Position numbers and translations under genes: made by a program. This document shows, piece after piece, positions 24,416 to 36,800 of a stretch of 64,000 bases of DNA (its first letter is position 1; every line of letters begins with the position of its first letter). The stretch is from Datisca glomerata (lineage: Eukaryota; Streptophyta; Magnoliopsida; Cucurbitales; Datiscaceae). Below the pieces are notes generated by a model. That model had not been told where the DNA came from and did no database searches. It saw only the letters and a program-made list of their open reading frames with translations. The stretch spans positions 2,759,311 to 2,823,310 of the forward strand of contig QANY01011336.1 in assembly GCA_003255025.1 (NCBI GenBank), given 5' to 3'.

Positions 24416-25775
24416 CTTAATGTATTTCCAATCAAAATGCCCAAGAGAAAGCCATTCGACCACCAATTTTGAATCAGCTTCAACCAAAAAAATCTGTATC
24501 TATTTGAGAGAAAGATTAGATGTTTAAAATAATAAAGCATTAATTCAGCCAAAAAAAACATGGTAATTACTTTTGACAACAAATTTACAGAACACAACAT
24601 AATTGTCCGTAGATTTTCTGTCAAGAGGATTCGAGGATCTCAAATTTATGGATACAAAAAAGATGGACAAGTGTAAAATTAATTTTTTTTATCCCATTTC
24701 TGATAACAGAAATGAAGTGATGCTATGTATCCACATTTATCAAATATCTATCACGCTGCCCATATTTTTTTTAAAGTAAGGGAGGACGATAAAAAACCCA
24801 CAACCATTAGTTTAAGCAACATTATTAAAATAATTCGTAATACTAAATTACCTCCCATTTTATTTTTTATTTTAAAAAACATTAAAATAAATTTTTATAA
24901 TATTCAAATTAAAATTTACCTAAACCCGAAAAAAAAACTCAGGTTGCTTATATTTTAGGTTAGAAAAATAATTAGATCGAATTGGTTATAAAAATAATAT
25001 TATCTTTTCAAACATAAACTAATAGGCAAGATGAACTTATTTTATCATTTTCTAAACTAGATGGTTATCTGTATTATTTAGACAAGATACAAAGAGTGTC
25101 ATATGTATTTTTTCTTTTTCTAATTTATCCGATAATTTACTTAATTCTTCCATTAATCCCGCTAATTCTTCATTTTCTTATATATTCATTTATTAAGTTT
25201 AAAGTTAGACTATATACGCCACTAATAAATAATGGTGTTGAGCACCTTGTTGGTATATACATAACATTTTTCTTAAAATAAATTCTAGAATAACTTGTAA
25301 GAATAATTTTTTTTTTGAAATTTCATTCAAATATTTACAACACTATACTTCAGAAAAAAATATTTTACAAAATTATACCTCTTACAGTGGCTCGCACTCT
25401 TTCTCTTCATCCCATCTTCATCTCTCTCTCATTTTTTCATAAACCCATTTTCTCATAAACCCATTTCATTTTTATTTCTTCATGCTTAATTTGCTTCATG
25501 ATTTTAGAATTTTTTTATTATCTAAAAATTAAGGTTGAGAGCTAAAACTGTAATGTATTTTTGAAATTTTGTCAAACATGGGTGAGAATATAACAAAATT
25601 TTATGGGTTTTGTTAATTTTAGCTTTTGCCCACATTTGAGAGAGAAATCGTAGAGAGAATGAATTTTGATAATTTTAATAGATTTCCTTAATTTTTACAA
25701 TTTTTTTTTAATTTTGATGAGTTTTGCTAATTTGGGGTACGAGTCTATGCGATGGATATACTGACATCAACTAAC

Positions 25776-26020
25776 CATCATGTAGGCTACATGATGGGTA
25801 CACGACCATCATGTAGGCTACACAATGCATTCACATGTCTGTGTACCCATCGTGTAGCCTACGCGGGCATCGTGCAGCCTATACGACGGTTACGTGAGCA
25901 TCGTGCAACCTACACGACGGCTACGCGAGCATCGTGCAACCTACACGACGGCTACGCGGGCATCTTGCAGCCTACACGATGGCTAGACAAGCATTGTGTA
26001 GCCTACACTATGGATAAAGT
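25776..26020. repeat. 31-bp palindromic tandem repeat, main array
   Basis: Unit starts at 25776, 25807, 25868, 25899, 25930, 25961 and 25992. The spacing is exactly 31 bp except for one lapse near 25838-25868, where a half-unit is lost. Each unit is CATCGTGTAG followed by its reverse complement CTACACGATG (with variation) and a ~9-bp linker GCTACGCGA. The ORF at 25752-26117 runs through it only because 31-bp units rotate through the frames without stops. Confidence 0.9.
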
Positions 26021-26254
26021 GTTGAGAGGAAGAATGGAGAAAAAAGTAGTGGGTGATCATCGTGTAGACATCACGTACACTACACATGTAATATATTTAA
26101 TTTTATATATGTATTAAAATATTAATAAATATGGAGGTTGGGTGTTGAAGAAGAATGATATGACATTTGATTTGATGTTGTGTATTGTATGACATTTGAT
26201 ATGGCATTTGATATTAAGGGGAAATAATAAAGAAAAAACAAGTGTATTGTGGGC

Positions 26255-26350
26255 TATGAGTACACGATGGCTACATGATTGTCGTGTAATCATCGTGTAG
26301 TGTGTGGCCTTCGTGTAGAATACACGATGACTTCACGACAATCGTGTACC
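26255..26350. repeat. Second cluster of CATCGTGTAG-type palindromes
   Basis: Several copies of TACACGATG, ATCGTGTA and CACGACAATCGTGTA in both orientations, irregularly spaced. Confidence 0.75.
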
Positions 26351-26499
26351 CATGACTCACCATCTACTTACGTTTTCTTTATTCATTCCTCAATACTTTT
26401 CTTACACAATATCAAATCAAATGTTAAATTTTTATTCTTCAACACTCAACCTCCATGCTTTATTTATATTTAAATAAATATATAAAATTAAAAATATTA

Positions 26500-26660
26500 C
26501 ATGTGTAGTGTACACGATGTTTGCACGATGATCATGTATACTACACGATACTTACACGACGATCATGTACAATACACGGTGACTACGCTACGATCGTGCA
26601 GATTACACGATGGATACACATACATCGTGTAGCCATCTTATAGTCTACACGATTGGTGCA
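26500..26660. repeat. Third cluster of CATCGTGTAG-type palindromes
   Basis: GTGTACACGATG, GATCATGTATACTACACGAT and ACATCGTGTAGCCATC motifs at about 30-bp steps. Confidence 0.75.
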
Positions 26661-26685
26661 AGGGCGTTGTGTACCCCCCTCTCTC

Positions 26686-26790
26686 TCGACGTTCTCTCTC
26701 ATTCTCAACGTTCTCTCTCTCTAAGCTCTACGTTTTCTCTCTCTCTCTAAGCTCTACGTTTTGTCTCTCTCTCTCTGTTCTCTCTCAAAA
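26686..26790. repeat. CT-rich microsatellite
   Basis: Repeated CTCTCTCT with interspersed TAAGCTCTACGTTTT units in tandem. Confidence 0.8.
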
Positions 26791-26869
26791 TTAACAAAAC
26801 CTACTAAAATTTACAAAACAAATATTAACAAGACCTTCAAAATTAACAAAACTCATTAAAATTACACTA

Positions 26870-27030
26870 CACGATAACTATACTACGATCGTGTACCCAT
26901 TTCCCACTACTTTTTTCTTCATTCTTCCTCCCAACACATTAGCCATCGTGTAGACTACATGATGCTCGCGTACCCATCATGTAGCCCGCGCGATGGCTAC
27001 ATGATGCCCACGTACCCACCATGCAGGCTC
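26870..27030. repeat. Fourth cluster of CATCGTGTAG-type palindromes
   Basis: CTACACGATAAC, ACGATCGTGTACCCA, GCCATCGTGTAGACTACATG and related units, next to the right inverted arm. Confidence 0.75.
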
Positions 27031-27335
27031 GTGCTTAAAATTAGTAAAATCCATCAAAATTAACTAAACTTATGAAAAATAACAAAATCCATTCTCTCTA
27101 TACGGTTTCTTTATCTCAAACTGGCAAAAACCAAAATTAACAAAACCCATTAAAATTCGGCCAATATTCTCACCCATTTTTCACCAAAAATTTAAAAACA
27201 AAATTACAATTTGAGCCCTCAACCTTAATTTTTTAGAAAATGAAAAAGTTGTAAAATCATGAAGCAAATGAAGCGTGGAGAAATAAAAATGAAAATGGGT
27301 TAATGAGAAATTGGTTTCTGGAAAAATTAGAGAGA

Positions 27336-27338
27336 GAT

Positions 27339-27373
<35 letters not shown>
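27336..27373. repeat. (GA)n microsatellite
   Basis: Uninterrupted AGAGAG run in the right arm. The left arm has only a short TCTCTCTC run, so this microsatellite expanded after the arms formed. Confidence 0.95.
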
Positions 27374-27374
<1 letters not shown>

Positions 27375-27639
27375 AAAGTGTAAGAAGAGCAATGAAGGAA
27401 AAAGAAGAGAAAAATTGAAGGGAATCTAGGCCCGGGGTTAGAGATTATACAAATTATTGAATGAGTGTGACTTTGCAAAATATTTTTTCACGGGGTATAG
27501 TCTTACAAAAAACCCTAGAATTAAAATATAAAGATGGTGATGGGTAAAATTGAATGGTAATTAATATAAAAAATGTGTTGTAATCGTATTATATTGGGTT
27601 AGTGAAAGTTAAGCACATGTGTGTTGTAAAAAAAGTCAG

Positions 27640-29262
27640 GCTAAAATACAAAACACATCCCTGCATTTTGATAAAACTATAAATTATACCCCTACACTTT
27701 TTTTCATATTTTTATATCTCTGCACTTTGATTAAACTGCAAAATATAACTTTCAGTGACATTTTTGGTTAAATTTAACAGAAAGTTAATTTCGTTTTATA
27801 GTTTTATTTCCCGCCGAAAACTCCATCATTTCTCTCAATTTATCTACATTACTTTGTCTCTATAAATACGTCTCATTCCCCCCCCCTCCCCCGTATTTTT
27901 AAACTTTCATTTTCACATTTAAACTATTTTTCAAATCTGGACATCAATTTTTTTGAAGGTATTGGTTGACAAAAAATGACTTTCTTCTCATCTTCAAGGT
28001 CTGGTGATGAGTAGTTTGGCAATGCCATTATTGATTAGTCACTCCATTAAAAATTTCATGGAAACCAACAAATCCGGGAAGACGTTTTTATAGGTGCGGA
28101 AATTTTGATATGAGAAGAATTTATAGATATTTTAATGGGAAGATCCTCCGGTTCACATAATAGTAAGAATGTGATTAATGAGTTATTGAAAGACATGAAT
28201 GAGTTAGATGATAAAGTGTAATGAATAGAAGGAGATGAGTTTTGACTATGAGTTTTACGATCTTTTTATGAGTTTGGTTTCTTATTATGTAATAATTTTG
28301 TTACAATTTAAGAATGAATGCATTCTGCCGAAAATGCATGCTAGCAGATTTTTTTTTCAATTTTAATTTCTTACTGTTTATGCTCTTTACACTGATTCGT
28401 AATCTGTAAAAATGCTTAAAACTGGATGCTTCAAATTTGTTCACAATCAGTAAAAAAATTAGCTTTAATCTGCTACTCAAAAAATAGTTCATCATAAAAA
28501 AATCTGCTACTCAAACTCAAAACTCAAAAAATCAAGTACTAAAAAGAATCACCAGATTCATCATCAAAATCATCCCAAAATATTCAGATTCATCATCCCA
28601 AAATTTTCACATTCATCATCACACAAAATATTCATATTTATCATGTAAATTCACAACAAAACAAAAATGTGCTCGAAAACAGAACAAAACCAAGATACAG
28701 AACAAAACGAGATGCAGAACAAAAAACAAATAAAATCTAGAACCACAAAACCCAAAACAAACTCGAAAATAATAAAGAAAAAAACACAAAAGCAAAAACA
28801 ATCTCGAAAACAATTAAGAAAGATTTCAAACAAATTAGTGAGATTTCGAACAAACCGAGAACCTCAGAACCCTAAATGAAAGGAGATTTCAACAAGAAAT
28901 GACATACCCGAAAGATTTGACACCATCAATAGTCAGATTTGGGCATAAATGGGCAAAAACTCGAAACCCTAGCCCTCCCTTCCCTCTGTCGCAACGGTTC
29001 CCCTCCCTTGCACTTTTTTGAAAATTTTTATCTAGGTTAATAGCGAAAGAGTAAGAAAAAATCATATAAATAACATGACATGATTTACTTTTAACTTCTG
29101 TTAACTGAAGTTTGACACGTGCTTTTTTGGTTAGTTTTGATGAAAATTCTAACATAGAAGTATATTTTACAGTTTAAGTAAAGTGTAAGACATAAAAATA
29201 TAAAAATATAATTTACAGTTTAATTTCATCAAGTATAAAATTATATTTTATATTTTAGTCAC
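27640..29262. mobile_element. Non-autonomous MULE-like element
   Basis: Inverted terminal regions of about 140 bp. The left reads GGCTAAAATACAAAACAC, then AAACTATAAATTATA, TATTTTTATAT and TTAAACTGCAAAATATA. The right in reverse complement gives GACTAAAATATAAAAT, AAACTGTAAATTATA, TATTTTTATGT and TTAAACTGTAAAATATA in the same order. Flanking 9-mers AAAAAGTCA and ACAAAGTTA match at 7 of 9 positions, a possible decayed MULE TSD. The interior has a TATA-like CTATAAATACG near 27859, a short Ser-rich frame from 27976 soon stopped, and an A-rich stretch at 28660-28870 that gives spurious ORFs on both strands. Confidence 0.65.
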
Positions 29263-30011
29263 AAAGTTAAGCATGGGTATTAGTGTAAGTCCATAGACAA
29301 GATTATTGTCTGAACACGAAACTAGAGAATGGGGGGATTTGGGTTTGATTTGCGATGATAATCAGACAAAATCACAGTCATTTGCGGGTTTCTGAAGTTG
29401 ATTTTTCAGCTAAATACAAAGCTCCATTTCACCTTGTCATTTAATTTCAAACAATTCTCTTATACATTATTTTACTGCTTACCTACGCTACGCCATCTCC
29501 CAATTTCTCCAAAAGAAAAGCCCAACCAACACCCCCCCTCTCACTCAGTGTCTGAGTTGTGTTTGGTGTCTGTGCGTCTCTGTGGATATTCGGAAACTTC
29601 CCACTAAAGATTCCCTGTTATTTGCTTCATTCTCAAGTAGCAGAAGATCAGCAGCTGGGTACCTGCCCACATTGGAAAAGCATCACCCACCTCATTAATT
29701 TATTCTGAAATGATTATAGTTTTCGTTTTGTTTTAATATTATTATTTTCGAACTAGGATTTTTTAATTTATTGTTGACGTTTACTGCTATAGTGATTTCC
29801 ATATTCACTCGAATCACTTCACAGTGTTTTTGGCGTTTTTCCCATTTCGCACTTTTAGTGCTTTGGTTCAAATTTGGCGACATTTTGGATGATCCTTTCC
29901 TAGTGGGTTTTTGGCGTTTTAAGGAAAATTCGACTTTTTCAAAATAAAAGTTTAGATTTCATTGTTTTGGGTCCAAATTTCTTCTGCACTTAGTTTAAGA
30001 GGTGTTGTTTG

Positions 30012-30038
30012 ATGTTTTATACACTTCTCTTTTGTTAG
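30012..30038 (+). other. Short upstream ORF 1 in the leader
   Basis: ATG at 30012 opens an 8-codon frame (MFYTLLFC) ending at TAG. It matters only if transcription starts upstream of it. Confidence 0.3.
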
Positions 30039-30068
30039 TCTTTGGGGGTAAGCGTGCAATTTGATTTA

Positions 30069-30134
30069 ATGGAGAAATGTGAGTTCACTGCGTTCTCTAG
30101 GACCTGGATCCGTGATGTTCCAATGAGCATTTGA
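30069..30134 (+). other. Upstream ORF 2 in the leader, 21 codons
   Basis: ATG at 30069 opens a frame beginning MEKCEFTAFSRTWIRDV and ending TGA at 30134, wholly inside the first, unspliced leader exon. Its length and composition look less random than its surroundings. It could lower translation of the main ORF. Whether the peptide is conserved is unknown. Confidence 0.4.
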
Positions 30135-30170
30135 AATTTGCATCTGCGTTTGGATTTCGTAAAGAAGAAG

Positions 30171-30815
30171 GTATGTGTTACTATCAGCTTGTTTCTCTGC
30201 TGGGTAACCTTTTTATTTTTTTGTTTTTGTTTTGCCAATTGAGAACTGTATGATTTTCTCTCTGGTAAAAGTTATAGCAGAAAGGGCCAAAACCATATGT
30301 TTCCTCCTTTTATTTACATACATTTTCCGAAAGGCATTATTAGTTGATCTGTTGGTGTTAGCTAAACTGACCTACTTATCTATGTATTTATTGGTTGGCA
30401 TTCTGGGCCAATCGTGCGATCTGGCTGAACAACTCGAAGCTAAACGTGTCCTAAAACTTATTGATTCAGTCTAATCTCGTGTGTTGTTTAGGCGTACTGT
30501 ATTTGTGTGCTCAAATGCTTGGCTGCGAGGTGCCTTCTTGTGATATTTGATTATCATATCCTGCTTGTTTTTCGGGTTTTTAGTCATCACTCCCTAAAAG
30601 GGAAGGTTAAATTTCTTAGATATGCTAATCATCAAGAGAGTATATTTATTTCTTCAATCTAAATGTGTTTTTTATCCAGGAGGCAATGCTAATAATTTCC
30701 TGCTTAATTTTTCTTTCCTTATCGAAGGGATTGCTGTTTCCTTTCATTTACTTCAACTAGAATACAACCAACATCAAATTGGATTGATGTACTTAAAAGC
30801 TTTCATTTGATGCAG
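30171..30815 (+). other. Probable 5'-UTR intron
   Basis: Donor GTATGTGTTA follows AAAGAAGAAG, and the acceptor TTTCATTTGATGCAG precedes TGACTGTGAATT. The interior is T-rich. Leader introns often raise expression of plant genes (general knowledge). Confidence 0.6.
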
Positions 30816-30838
30816 TGACTGTGAATTATTAACTAGTA

Positions 30839-33800
30839 ATGTCAAGAATTGCGAAGTGGAAGCTTGAGAAGACAAAAGTAAAGGTGGTCTTCCGACTTCA
30901 GTTCCATGCTACACATGTAAGTAAAAATTCACCATGTTTTCCCATCCAGCTGTGCAATGTCCTTCCATTGATGATTTTTTATTATGCTATTCATGAATAC
31001 AATATGATACTACTTATATGTTTCACATTTGACTTGCATCTTAAAATTTGTCAAGTTTTTATTTGGTCAACCTTTGGAGATTTTGTTTCTAATTTTTGTC
31101 GGAACTAGATGACTTAATGGTAATAATTTTCTCTTTTTTTGCTTCCATAACCATTTTCTGTCCGTGTGTCATAGAATTGAACTTTTACGTTTATAACATT
31201 TATTGTTACAGTTATAATTTGATGCAATTGCTATGCTCTAGTCTGTTAACAGTGGGCTACACATATCCGTTTCATAATTAGGAGGAGAAAACTCCTTGGA
31301 TCTGATACTTCTAATTTTTAAAGTTGACTGAATCTTTCACCATAATACAGATTCCACAATCCGGATGGGATAAACTGTACATATCTTTCATTCCTTCTGA
31401 TTCTGGAAAGGCAACAGCTAAGACAACCAAAGCGAATGTAAGAAATGGGACCTGCAAATGGGGTGATCCTATTTATGAAACTACCAGACTTCTTCAAGAC
31501 AGTAAAACAAAACAATATGATGAGAAGAGCTACAAACTTGTGGTGGCAATGGTATATTCCTCTATTGTTTATTGTCATATCATGCTATTGACTGTTACCT
31601 ATTTGTTACCTATTTTCAAAAGAGTGCTACACTTATACTGATTTCAATAGATCCATGATTCTTGTCCCATCAATCAGTTAAATTACTTGTGCCTAAATTT
31701 CCGTTGATATCAGGGTTCTTCACGGTCGAGCATTCTTGGGGAGACTAACATCAATCTTGCTGATTATGTTGATGCATTAAAGCCTTATGCTACTGCACTG
31801 CCTCTTAATGGATGCGAATCTGGAACCATTTTACATGTGAGAATTTCAAACTTACCAACCCTTACATAGTATTAGTTTGGTCGTGTATGACTTTTACTAG
31901 TACTGTATCTAGTATCTATAGTATAACTATGTCCATAAAACAAATCTCGTATTAACACGTGAGCATGAGTGTGCACACATATTTCAACATAATATAATAT
32001 TTGGGTTTATTTGATGCCAGGTCACTGTGCAGCTGCTAACATCGAAGACGGGTTTCAGGTACTTCATTGAATGTGCTAGCTTCATGCTATATAATATTTC
32101 ATTCTGTTCATTTGCGATTATAAATTGCTTCCAGAGAGTTTGAGCAGCAGAGGGAGCTCAGAGAGGGGCGGGTTCAGACATCTCCTGACCAAAATAGTCA
32201 TGATGGATCTCAAGGCAGAAAAGTATCATATTCTGAAGAGAATGTGAATCATCAGGTAGATAATGTTTGCTTTGAATTGACATTTTAATAAATCCAACAG
32301 GATAAGTGATCGACTGTGCTTATCAACTCCAAACATTTTCAGGTATTTTTTTGGGTGGACGTCAGTTTGGATCCATGTATGGAATAAGTGAACAGTCAAT
32401 CATATGTTTCAATTCTGTAGTCTCAAAGACGACACTTGTTATATCTAGGTCTAGGGTTCTGACGGAATGTCCTATTTCTTATTAATTCGTCATATAATTC
32501 AAGAATCTAATGGACTTTTATTTCTGTATAAGTGATCTATTTTGTGCATTTCTTGGGTGTCAATCAGAAAATGATTCCTTTTTTCTTCTTCTTCTCTCCC
32601 CCCCACCCCACCATACCGAAAAAGACTGACACGAGAGTTAGATTTAGAGAAGGATCCAAAGAACTCCCTTTACATGAAGAACAGGTGAGGCTGAATGAAG
32701 AATGTGCAGACTCAGCTGCTGCATTTGAAGGCTCTTCCTATACTTCTGAAAGTTTATACGCTGAGAAGCATGAGACGTCTAGCACACATGAAAATGAAAG
32801 CGTAAAGAGTACAATATCGGGAGACCTAGGTGGACTTTCCCTTGGTCAGAGTCCTGGGACGGAGAAAGGGGACCATTCTGATCATCAGTTTCCACTGCGG
32901 GGAACTAATGATTGGCCTCATGGATGGGGTTCTGACTATTCTGCTGCTAACAACTTGGCTCTTGCTTATGAAGAAAACAGTAGACTTAGAGAAAGCTTGG
33001 AAGTTTCTGAGTCTTCCATTAATGAGCTGAAGCTAGAGTTGAGCTCTATACAAAATTATGCGGATGATTTAGGCGTTGAAACACAAAAAATTGCGCAACA
33101 ACTTAATACTGAGATTGCTTCTGGTCAAGAACTGACAAAAGAAGTTTGGGGACTGAAGTCAGAGTGTTTGAAGCTCAAAGATGGTCTTGGGTCTCTTACA
33201 AATTCGAAATCAAGCCTTGCATTAGCAGAAAAAATAATTAATGAGACAGATCAGGATCACTTAATTCAAGATTTTGAGCTAAAATGGCTCAACGGGCTTT
33301 CAGTAATTGAGGAGAAGGTACGGGATCTCCAGAAGAAGACGTGCTTTGGCTTTCAAGACCGGGACTTGAGGTTTCTTTCCTCGGATATCGAGACATTGCT
33401 TTGCTGCCTGCAGGATTTGAAACAAGGCATGGGACTTGAAATTTCAGGGCTACACTTGTCAAGCTTAAAGGAGGTTGGAAAAATGAAATCACCTAAAGAT
33501 CAGCTCCTGGTATCGGGAATCAGTCCTGATGCAGACATGTATCAATCAGAGAACATGCTCCATTATATTATCCCTGGCCTGGTTTCCCACGCACCTCAGT
33601 CTATAGATGCCATCAATGCCATGAAAGGAAAAATCTTTGAACTTCTAAGGGAGTTGGACAATTCAAAAGCTGAAAGGGAAGGCCTCGTGAGGAAAATGGA
33701 CCAGATGGAGTGCTACTATGAAGCTCTTATCCAGGAACTTGAGGAAAATCAGAAGCAGATGATGGGAGAGTTGCAAAATCTCAGGAATGAGCATGCTATG

Positions 33801-36800
33801 TGCCTGTACACAATGGCTACCTCTAAGGCCGAGATGGAAGCACTGCACCATGACATGAATAAGCAGCTAATTAGATTTGCTGAAGACAAGCGTGATTTGG
33901 ATTCTCTCAACAAGGAGCTTGAAAGTAGGGCTATGGGTGCCGAGGCAGCTCTCAGAAGGGCTCGTTTGAATTACTCCATAGCTGTAAACCAGTTACAGAA
34001 GGACCTTGAGATGCTTTCTTCCCAGGTCACATCAATGTTTGAGACGAATGAGAACCTTATTAGGCAAGCTGTTGCAGATTCTTCAACATTAAGCTGTCAT
34101 CAAAGTTACTCTGACACGGGGGCAGTGGAATTGGAGGACTTATCTGCTGCCCAACTCTTGCAATGTCAGAATAATGGGGCTAAAAAATATCAATTAAGTG
34201 GAGGTATTTTCTCAGAGGATTTGAAAAGGTCACTCCACTTGCAGGAAGGGATATACCGGAAGGTTGAAGATGAAGTCTGTGAAGTGCATCTTATGAACAT
34301 ATACTTTGATGTGTTTTCAGTGACACTACAGGAAACTTTGCTTGAAGCGAGGATTGATGCTAGATTGATGAAAGAGGAAATGATTGATCTAAGCCAGCAG
34401 TTGGAGCTTTCAACCAAATCTGAGGAGTTAATGATGAGGAAACTGGAAACAGCTCTCGGCGAGGTTCACTCCCTAAATAATGACAAGGATTGCTATATTT
34501 CAAAGAGCAAGGAAATGGCTTTGCAGATTGCAAGCTTAGAAGCAAATCTGAAAAGTGCTACCCTGGAAAATTGTTTGCTTACTGAGAAGAATACCGACTA
34601 TGAAACTTTGGCGACAGAGTACAGAAGTTTCGAGGAAAAATATCACGTTTGCTCTGCAGAAAAATTAGTTCTGGAAAGTTCATTGAAAAAAGAAGCCTTT
34701 GAAAATAACATTTTTCAAGTAGAGATTTCCTCTCTGCGTGATGAGCTGAAAGCTCTGAGAAATGGATTCGATGGCCTAGCTTCCGAGAAGGAGAATCTGC
34801 AGAACCTTATCAGCCTTCTGCATGAAAAGTTGCGGAGTTTGCTGGCATCTTATTATAATAGCTATAAAGAACTGTCTCTCTTCAGTGAACCCATCTATGA
34901 GGACCTGGAGCCCCAAAACTTAGTGGGGTTCGCAGTGCAATTAGAAGGGCTTCATCATAATGCATGTGAGAAAATTCTGCAACTCATGAAAGAGAAGAAG
35001 AGTCTTTTGGAAGAAAGAAATGTGGCTCAAATGTCCTTAAGCAAAGCTGAATCGGATAATGTGATAATGAGGGAGAAGTTTGAACATGAGATATGTGGCA
35101 TGATGGGTAGACTGGATTTGGCTAATGCCCTGATGCAAAAGCTTCAATCAAAAACAGAGGTCGTTTCTGACAGACTGACTGGAAACTGTGCAGCTGAGGA
35201 AAAACTTATGCAACAACATGAAGAACTTTTGGTCGATCTCGACCGTCTGGAAGGTGAACTGCAAGAACTTACTTCTAGAAATAAGGATCTTGCTCAGGAA
35301 ATGATGGTGTTAGGGTCAGTAAGTGAGGAACTTAGAAGTTGTAAGCTGACTGTTGGAGTGTCCACGAAGGAAAAAGAAGCTTTAACAGGGTGTTTACTGG
35401 AAAAAACCGAGGAATTAACCAGACTCAAGTTAGAGTTTGACAATGTGAAAGAAAGTATGCAGACAGTATATGATGAGTTGCTTGTTGAGAGGAGCCTCAG
35501 AGATGGATTGGATAGTAGAGTAAAAGATCTTAATTCCAAACTCGACGAGAAGGGTTGCCAATTGTTACGGTTTGATCAGGTGAAAGCTGAAGTTGTCCAG
35601 CTTAAGCAACTAATATCGGATCTGGAGTTGGAGAAATCAGGACTTCGGCATTGTTTGTCTCAGTCCGAGGAATGTCTTAAAAATACTCTTCAACAAAGTT
35701 CTTCCAGGACTTGTCAGGAAACTCAGTTGTTGGAGGAACTATACGAATTTTCAGTAGCTGCGGATGTTGGACTAATTTTCACAAGAACTCAATATGAAGC
35801 GTTTATTGATCATCTTCCTCTGCAACTTCACTCCTCAGATAGCCACCTTAATGAGCTGCAGAAAAAGCATCTTAATGTAGACGCTCTACTTGATTGCTGT
35901 CTTGCTAGTGAAGCGTGCCATATTGAAGAGGGTGCTAGACTGTTGACAAGTTTCAATGCCCTGAAATCTGAGTTAGAAGCTGTTGCAACAGAAAACAGAG
36001 TACTTCTAGATTCCAACAGAAACATGATGACTGAATTTGAGGATTTTAAAAATAGGACCGAAAGTATGGAGGCTAATTATAATGCAGATAGAATTGAACA
36101 AGCTCTTGAGGTTGAAAGACTGGAGAAAATGTTGGCAACTTATGAACATGAGATTGATAATCTAATCCTCTCTTGGGAAGAACTGGAAGTCAAACTTTTA
36201 GTACTTAATACCAAATTGGAGGAACAAAGTCAACATATGAGTTTTCAGGAAGGATGTAATTATGAATTGGTAGTGCTGCAGAGCAAGTGTAATGAACTTA
36301 CCCAGAGACTTTCTGAACAGGTTTTGAAGACAGAAGAGTACAAGAACTTGTCTATCCATTTGAAGGAGCTTAAAGACAAGGCTGCTTCTGAATGCCTCCA
36401 GCCTAACGAAAAAAGAGAACATGAAGGATCGCCGAGTCCGATACAAGAATCTCTAAGAATTGCATTTATTAAAGAGCAATACGAAACTAAACTGCAGGAA
36501 TTGAAGCTTCAGCTCTCCATCTCCAAAAAGCATAGTGAGGAAATGCTGTGGAAATTACAAGATGTGATCGATGAAGTTGAAAATAGAAAGAAACTTGAAG
36601 CATCGCAGTTGAAAAGAAATCAGGAGCTGGCTTCTAAGATCTTGGAACTGGAGGATGTGTTGAATTCATTACTTTCTGAAAAGCGTGAAATAGTGAAGGC
36701 ATACGATCTGATGAAGGCTGAAAAAGAATGCTCTTCTATAAGCCTTGAATGCTGCAAGGAAGAGAAGCTAGAGCTTGAAACATCCTTGCAAAAGTGTAAT

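Larger units (their letters stand above)
25305..27515. mobile_element. Foldback-type element with long inverted arms
   Basis: Left arm about 25305-25740, right arm about 27035-27515. The right arm in reverse complement follows the left for hundreds of bases. Shared landmarks in order are: CTATAC with AAAAAATATTTT; CTCATAAACCCATTT; TTTGCTTCATGATTTTA; AATTAAGGTTGAG; GGGTGAGAATAT; and GGGTTTTGTTAATTTT. Both ends read close to TGTAAGACTATAC / TTACAACACTATAC. The interior holds palindromic repeat clusters and no transposase. It could be a foldback element or a MULE with long terminal inverted repeats. A TSD was not resolved. Confidence 0.75.
29263..30838 (+). promoter_or_regulatory. Promoter and 5' leader of the NT-C2 coiled-coil gene
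   Basis: The core promoter probably lies near 29400-29560, where a CT-rich stretch typical of plant transcription starts occurs (CACCCCCCCTCTCACTCAG near 29530). The exact start cannot be read from sequence. The leader contains a likely 5'-UTR intron with donor AAG|GTATGT at 30171 and acceptor TGATGCAG ending at 30815, removing 645 bases and leaving 23 bases before the ATG at 30839. Upstream ATGs occur in the leader, including one opening a 21-codon ORF. Confidence 0.55.

Noticed and set aside
25776..26020. CRISPR-like array
   Set aside because: Repeats are diverged, the 'spacers' are only ~9 bp and similar to each other, and the sequence is plant nuclear transposon DNA.
25752..26117. 121-codon open frame with repeated His/Arg/Thr-rich pattern
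   Set aside because: It lies in the 31-bp palindromic tandem array. Stop-free reading is a by-product of the repeat and no domain is visible.
27257..27478. Ser/Leu-rich minus-strand ORF
   Set aside because: Created by the (GA)n microsatellite in the foldback arm.
28619..28879. Overlapping Phe/Cys-rich and Lys/Gln-rich ORFs on both strands
   Set aside because: An A-rich low-complexity stretch inside the MULE-like element. Both strands look open only because of composition.
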